A stretch of DNA of 64,000 nt from Rufibacter sp. XAAS-G3-1 (GTDB lineage Bacteria > Bacteroidota > Bacteroidia > Cytophagales > Hymenobacteraceae). Positions 61,033 through 64,000 of the stretch are shown here, piece by piece. The stretch is taken from contig NZ_JABFAM010000007.1 of assembly GCF_013623775.1 (NCBI RefSeq), forward strand, positions 186,001 through 250,000. The letters are read 5' to 3'. How positions within the stretch are numbered: position 1 is the stretch's first letter; every line of letters begins with the position of its first letter. The translations under genes and the position numbers were made by a program. Under the pieces are notes generated by a model that searched no databases, had not been told where the DNA came from, and was given only the letters and a program-made list of their open reading frames with translations.

Positions 61033-61710
61033 AGTAGAATAGGTTAGGGAATGGAAGCTCAGTTTGCTTTGAATCTGATTCAAATGTCTTTACTTATCCG
61101 GTGTGAACCCAAAAAAGCACCTATACATGGCTACATCAGGTGAAAAAATGTTAAAATAAGTTGAATAAATCGGCTTAAAAGTAGTTTTAAGCCAAAATAT
61201 AGGGTCTTATTTAACAAATTAGCATTTGCCTGTCTGGCTGGCTTTTAAAGCTTTGTGTGGTAATGTTGAGGTGAAATATGCCCCAGGCCAGGTGAATTAG
61301 AAGCCCATGCCAACGTGGTGCTCCCTAACTGAAGAGGCCGTGCGGCTGTTTCCAGCCCGTTTTTAGAAAAACAGGACGTAAACGCCTGAGCGGCTCTTAT
61401 CTCTGGCGGAGAGTGGCTGGAATGAAATGAATTGCCGCAAGTTGACTCTGGGGTTTCCCGTTAACGGAAGGAGGGGTAGGGCTGAAGCACCTGGGGAGAG
61501 CTGGTTTTGCTGCGGTTTCCCGGCTTAGATCTCAAACAGCAGCAAGCCGTCTTTGCTTGGCGTGAGACCCTCCCTAAAAAGCCGGTTGGGAATAACGCTT
61601 GCTGCTCACTTTCTGAGACCTTGCCCACTACAAAGCGCGTTTACGGCCTGTTTTTAGAAAAACAGGCCGTAAACGCGCTTTGTAGTGGGCAGGGTAATCT
61701 CCCGGCGGGC
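61033..61710. other. 678 bp region between the regulator gene and susC
   Basis: The AT-rich part next to susC (61083-61260) is the likely promoter and operator zone. No full TAnnTTTG match was found there, which would fit a promoter that needs an activator. Further on are an H palindrome (61340-61380) and the perfect palindrome at 61623-61690. No gene seen. Confidence 0.5.
61623..61690. terminator. Perfect 33-bp palindrome after the regulator gene
   Basis: Arms 61623-61655 and 61658-61690 are exact reverse complements with two bases between. It contains the H core GGCCTGTTTTT/AAAAACAGGCC, extended outward by GCCCACTACAAAGCGCG. Twenty bases past the regulator stop on the minus strand. No T-tract follows it. 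Confidence 0.65.
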
Positions 61711-64000
61711 CTATACTTCCATCAAGAACTCCACCAGGTTTTTCTCGTGGTCCAGGTTCAGCTTTTTGCGGAGGCGGTAGCGGCTTATCTCCACGCTCCG
61801 GACGGTAATGTTCAACAGGGAGGCAATTTCCTTGCTGTTCATGTTCAGGCGCAGGTAGGCGCAAAGCTTCAGGTCTTTGGGGGTGAGCTCGGGGTGAAGG
61901 GTCTTGAGTTTCTTGAAATAGTTTTCGTGGGCCTCGTTGAAACTGCTCTCAAACAGGTTCCAGTCATACCCTTTGTCTATGCCTTCGTCAATCACTTTCT
62001 GCAGCTTTTTCAGTTGCTCGGGAGAGAGTTTTTTGCCGCTGGCGTCTTTCAGAAGCAGGATTTCTTGGCGGATGCCTTCCAGCAGCTCATTCTTAGAGAC
62101 AATGTTGAGGGCCGAGTTGGCCAACTCGCGGCTTTTTACGGCCAGTTCAGACTCCAGCTGCTCATTGCGGAGCTTCACCAGCTTCTGTTCATTGACAATG
62201 GCCTCGCGGCGGAGGTGCTCTTCCTTTTCCTGCTCCAGCTTCAGCCGTATCCTTTCCTTGTCTTGGTGCAGCCGGGCGTGGTACAGATGCCTGAAAAGCA
62301 GCAGTAGCAGCAGGCCCACCACCACGTACCCCAGGTAGGCCCAGTACGTGGCATACCACGGCGGCCCCACGGTAAACCTAAACGCAGTGACGGGTGAGGT
62401 GGCCTCGTTCTCAATCTTGGCCCGCACCAGAAAACGGTAGTTGCCCTGGGCCAGGTTAAGGAATTCCTTTTGGGAAGCGTACGCCCAGTCTGACCATTCT
62501 TTGGAATAGCCTTCCAGAAAATACTGGAATTTGGGTTTCATCTGGCTGTAATAGGGCAAGGAGAAAGCAATGCTGAGGCTGTTTCTCTTGTAAGGAATCT
62601 CCAGGTGAACAGAATTCGTCTCGGCCAGGGGGTAGCGGGCTTCTGAATGGTGCTGCACTTTTCTGATGAGCACCGGCGGAAGGGTCTTTTTGGGGGGAGG
62701 GGCTACTTCGGTGTTGTACACCGCAAAGCCATCATCAATACTGATAAGGTAGCTGGACTTGCTGATGCGGCTGATGTTTTCATAGTACTGCACCATGTGG
62801 CCGCTGAGCAGGTTGAAAGGGGTGGAGCTTACGCGAACGGTGCCCGCCTGGGGCATGTCTACCAAGGCCAGCCGGCCATGGTTTATAAACCAGTACTGGG
62901 TGCCCGCCGCCTGAATGATGCGGTTGGAGGACGCGAAAGCCCCCAGTTTCTTGTTGAGCTCAGTGTATTTGGAGAAGCTGTCGCTCACGGCGTCGTACCC
63001 GTAGAAACCGTCCTCTGAGGTGAAAACGGCGCGGCCGTTTAACCGAAACACGTTGATCTGGTCATCGGCCGGAAGGCCTTGCTCCTGGTTGTAGTACGTA
63101 ACGGACTCGGCCCTAGTCATGTCGGCGCTCAGGGTCAGTTTGTACAGGCCGCGGTAGGCGTGGCTCACCCAGATGTGGCCCGTGTTGTCCTGCTCCACAA
63201 ACCGGGACGGCTCCCCAAAGCCCTCTATCCTATGGGAGACCACCCACTTGCCGCCCGCGTCCTTTTTATAGACCACCAGGCCCGTGTAGGTGCCCTGTAG
63301 AAGGGTTGGCGCTGGGGAGGTGAGTTTCTTGAGCGTCCAGCCCCCTTTGAACCCCGACAGTTTCTGAAGCCGGTCGCCCTCTACCCTGAAGGTGCCCTCG
63401 TTATGCCCGCACAGCAGCTGGCCGTCTTGCAGCGTGAGTTCCCACACCTGCCCCTGGCTGCCTTCAATGATCCTGAAATCCAGGGATTGGTACTGCTGGG
63501 CGTGGTTTGGGGCCCAGTCGCTGTAAAAAAGCCCCTGGTTGGTGCCCAGATAGATTTTGCCTTGGTGAATGATGCTGGAATAAACCGTGCCGAAGGTTCC
63601 GGTTTTGTCAAAGTAGAAGTACAGCGGGGAATTGACCTCAATGCGGTCAACGCCGTTGTCTAAACCCGCCCAGAGGTTGTTTTCCCGGTCGGTGAACAGG
63701 CTGAGGACGGTGTTGTTTTGCAGGCCGCCGGCTTTGTTCATGCGGTGCAGGATCTTTCCTTCCTGGTTTAGGATCACCAAGCCGTTGAGGATGGTGCCGT
63801 ACGCCACCGTTTGGTTCTGCAAGACCACCCCGTTGTTCAGCTGGTTGGTTTTCAGGAAATCATTGGCGGCAGGGGAGCCCCACGGCGAAATGGAAGTGCC
63901 GTCAAACAGAAACAGCCCGCTCTTGGCGGTGCCAATCAGAAAGGAATTGCCCTGGAAAGGCAGCACAGACAGTACTCCCGTGTTGCCCATGGCCTCACTG
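61711..64000 (-). CDS. Transmembrane regulator with beta-propeller, Y_Y_Y and LuxR-type HTH (partial, N-terminus outside window)
   Basis: The visible 759 residues start inside the protein; the frame stays open to the window edge, and no signal peptide is seen. The N-terminal part is propeller-like (GTILNGLVILNQEGKILHR, NTVLSLFTDRENNLWAGLDNG). A Y_Y_Y domain follows (about 480-565), then one membrane helix (YLGYVVVGLLLLLLF), a coiled coil rich in Glu/Lys/Arg and a cytoplasmic LuxR/GerE-type HTH (LTPKDLKLCAYLRLNMNSKE, VRSVEISRYRLRKKLNL). No histidine kinase or receiver domain is present, so it senses outside and binds DNA with one chain. Likely regulator of the adjacent susC operon. Confidence 0.85.
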   Translation of the reverse strand, partial: SEAMGNTGVLSVLPFQGNSFLIGTAKSGLFLFDGTSISPWGSPAANDFLKTNQLNNGVVLQNQTVAYGTILNGLVILNQEGKILHRMNKAGGLQNNTVLSLFTDRENNLWAGLDNGVDRIEVNSPLYFYFDKTGTFGTVYSSIIHQGKIYLGTNQGLFYSDWAPNHAQQYQSLDFRIIEGSQGQVWELTLQDGQLLCGHNEGTFRVEGDRLQKLSGFKGGWTLKKLTSPAPTLLQGTYTGLVVYKKDAGGKWVVSHRIEGFGEPSRFVEQDNTGHIWVSHAYRGLYKLTLSADMTRAESVTYYNQEQGLPADDQINVFRLNGRAVFTSEDGFYGYDAVSDSFSKYTELNKKLGAFASSNRIIQAAGTQYWFINHGRLALVDMPQAGTVRVSSTPFNLLSGHMVQYYENISRISKSSYLISIDDGFAVYNTEVAPPPKKTLPPVLIRKVQHHSEARYPLAETNSVHLEIPYKRNSLSIAFSLPYYSQMKPKFQYFLEGYSKEWSDWAYASQKEFLNLAQGNYRFLVRAKIENEATSPVTAFRFTVGPPWYATYWAYLGYVVVGLLLLLLFRHLYHARLHQDKERIRLKLEQEKEEHLRREAIVNEQKLVKLRNEQLESELAVKSRELANSALNIVSKNELLEGIRQEILLLKDASGKKLSPEQLKKLQKVIDEGIDKGYDWNLFESSFNEAHENYFKKLKTLHPELTPKDLKLCAYLRLNMNSKEIASLLNITVRSVEISRYRLRKKLNLDHEKNLVEFLMEV

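Noticed and set aside
1-64000. CRISPR array, tRNA or rRNA genes
   Set aside because: No evenly spaced direct repeats with unique spacers, no T-loop/anticodon pattern and no rRNA blocks were seen on reading; the repeats present are dispersed palindromes.

Overview
The window looks like a chromosomal segment of a Bacteroidota bacterium, most likely order Cytophagales, family Hymenobacteraceae (Rufibacter/Pontibacter-like). Family and genus are inferences. The evidence is a SusC/SusD pair, the type IX secretion gene porQ, bshA for bacillithiol synthesis, a 5-nucleotidase split over two genes, -7 promoter boxes of the Bacteroidota TAnnTTTG type, and moderate GC. I saw no rRNA, tRNA, CRISPR array, prophage or transposase gene.

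Layout. 1-9.7 kb: DUF72 protein, CtlX-type hydrolase, the split 5-nucleotidase pair, dnaA with an Rrf2 regulator directly behind it, a 1-Cys peroxiredoxin, a small membrane protein and an OsmC protein. 10.4-18 kb: GH3-type acyl-adenylase, CNNM/CBS transporter, dxr, rseP and two envelope proteins. 18-32.6 kb: a PorE-like OmpA protein, lon, porQ, hslU, an SDR, an S1/P1 nuclease, a secreted DUF922-like putative metalloprotease, two small secreted proteins, and prfB with its programmed +1 frameshift. 33.3-42.6 kb: ilvE; a tight five-gene operon read leftward (plsC, gatC, a 1015-residue membrane-TPR protein, a LolD-like ATPase, a cobalamin adenosyltransferase); a Nudix hydrolase; a Doc-type toxin-antitoxin pair; bshA. 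42.6-45.6 kb: one large GH3 plus serine beta-lactamase-fold fusion. 46.2-64 kb: a polysaccharide utilization locus, all on the minus strand. It runs from a transmembrane Y_Y_Y/LuxR-type regulator (cut by the window edge) through susC, susD, a GH144-like enzyme, a LamG lipoprotein, a second GH144-like enzyme, a GH43 protein and a GH3 beta-glucosidase to an esterase. The two GH144-like enzymes with a GH3 point to a beta-glucan, possibly beta-1,2-glucan, as substrate.

The intergenic DNA is the most unusual part. It is filled with several families of dispersed, mostly palindromic repeats. (H) about 30 copies of a 35-45 bp palindrome with T-rich outer arms, a GGCCTG-like core and a T/A-rich centre. 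(R1) four copies of a GC-rich mosaic element of about 250-370 bp, one of which has lost 103 bp between 6-bp direct repeats. (R2) about five copies of a roughly 160 bp element with terminal inverted repeats AGAGCTTGTTTAAATTT, one apparently containing an R1 copy. (R3) two copies of an 87 bp hairpin. No protein-coding gene is associated with any of them here. They are the best candidates for something not yet described.
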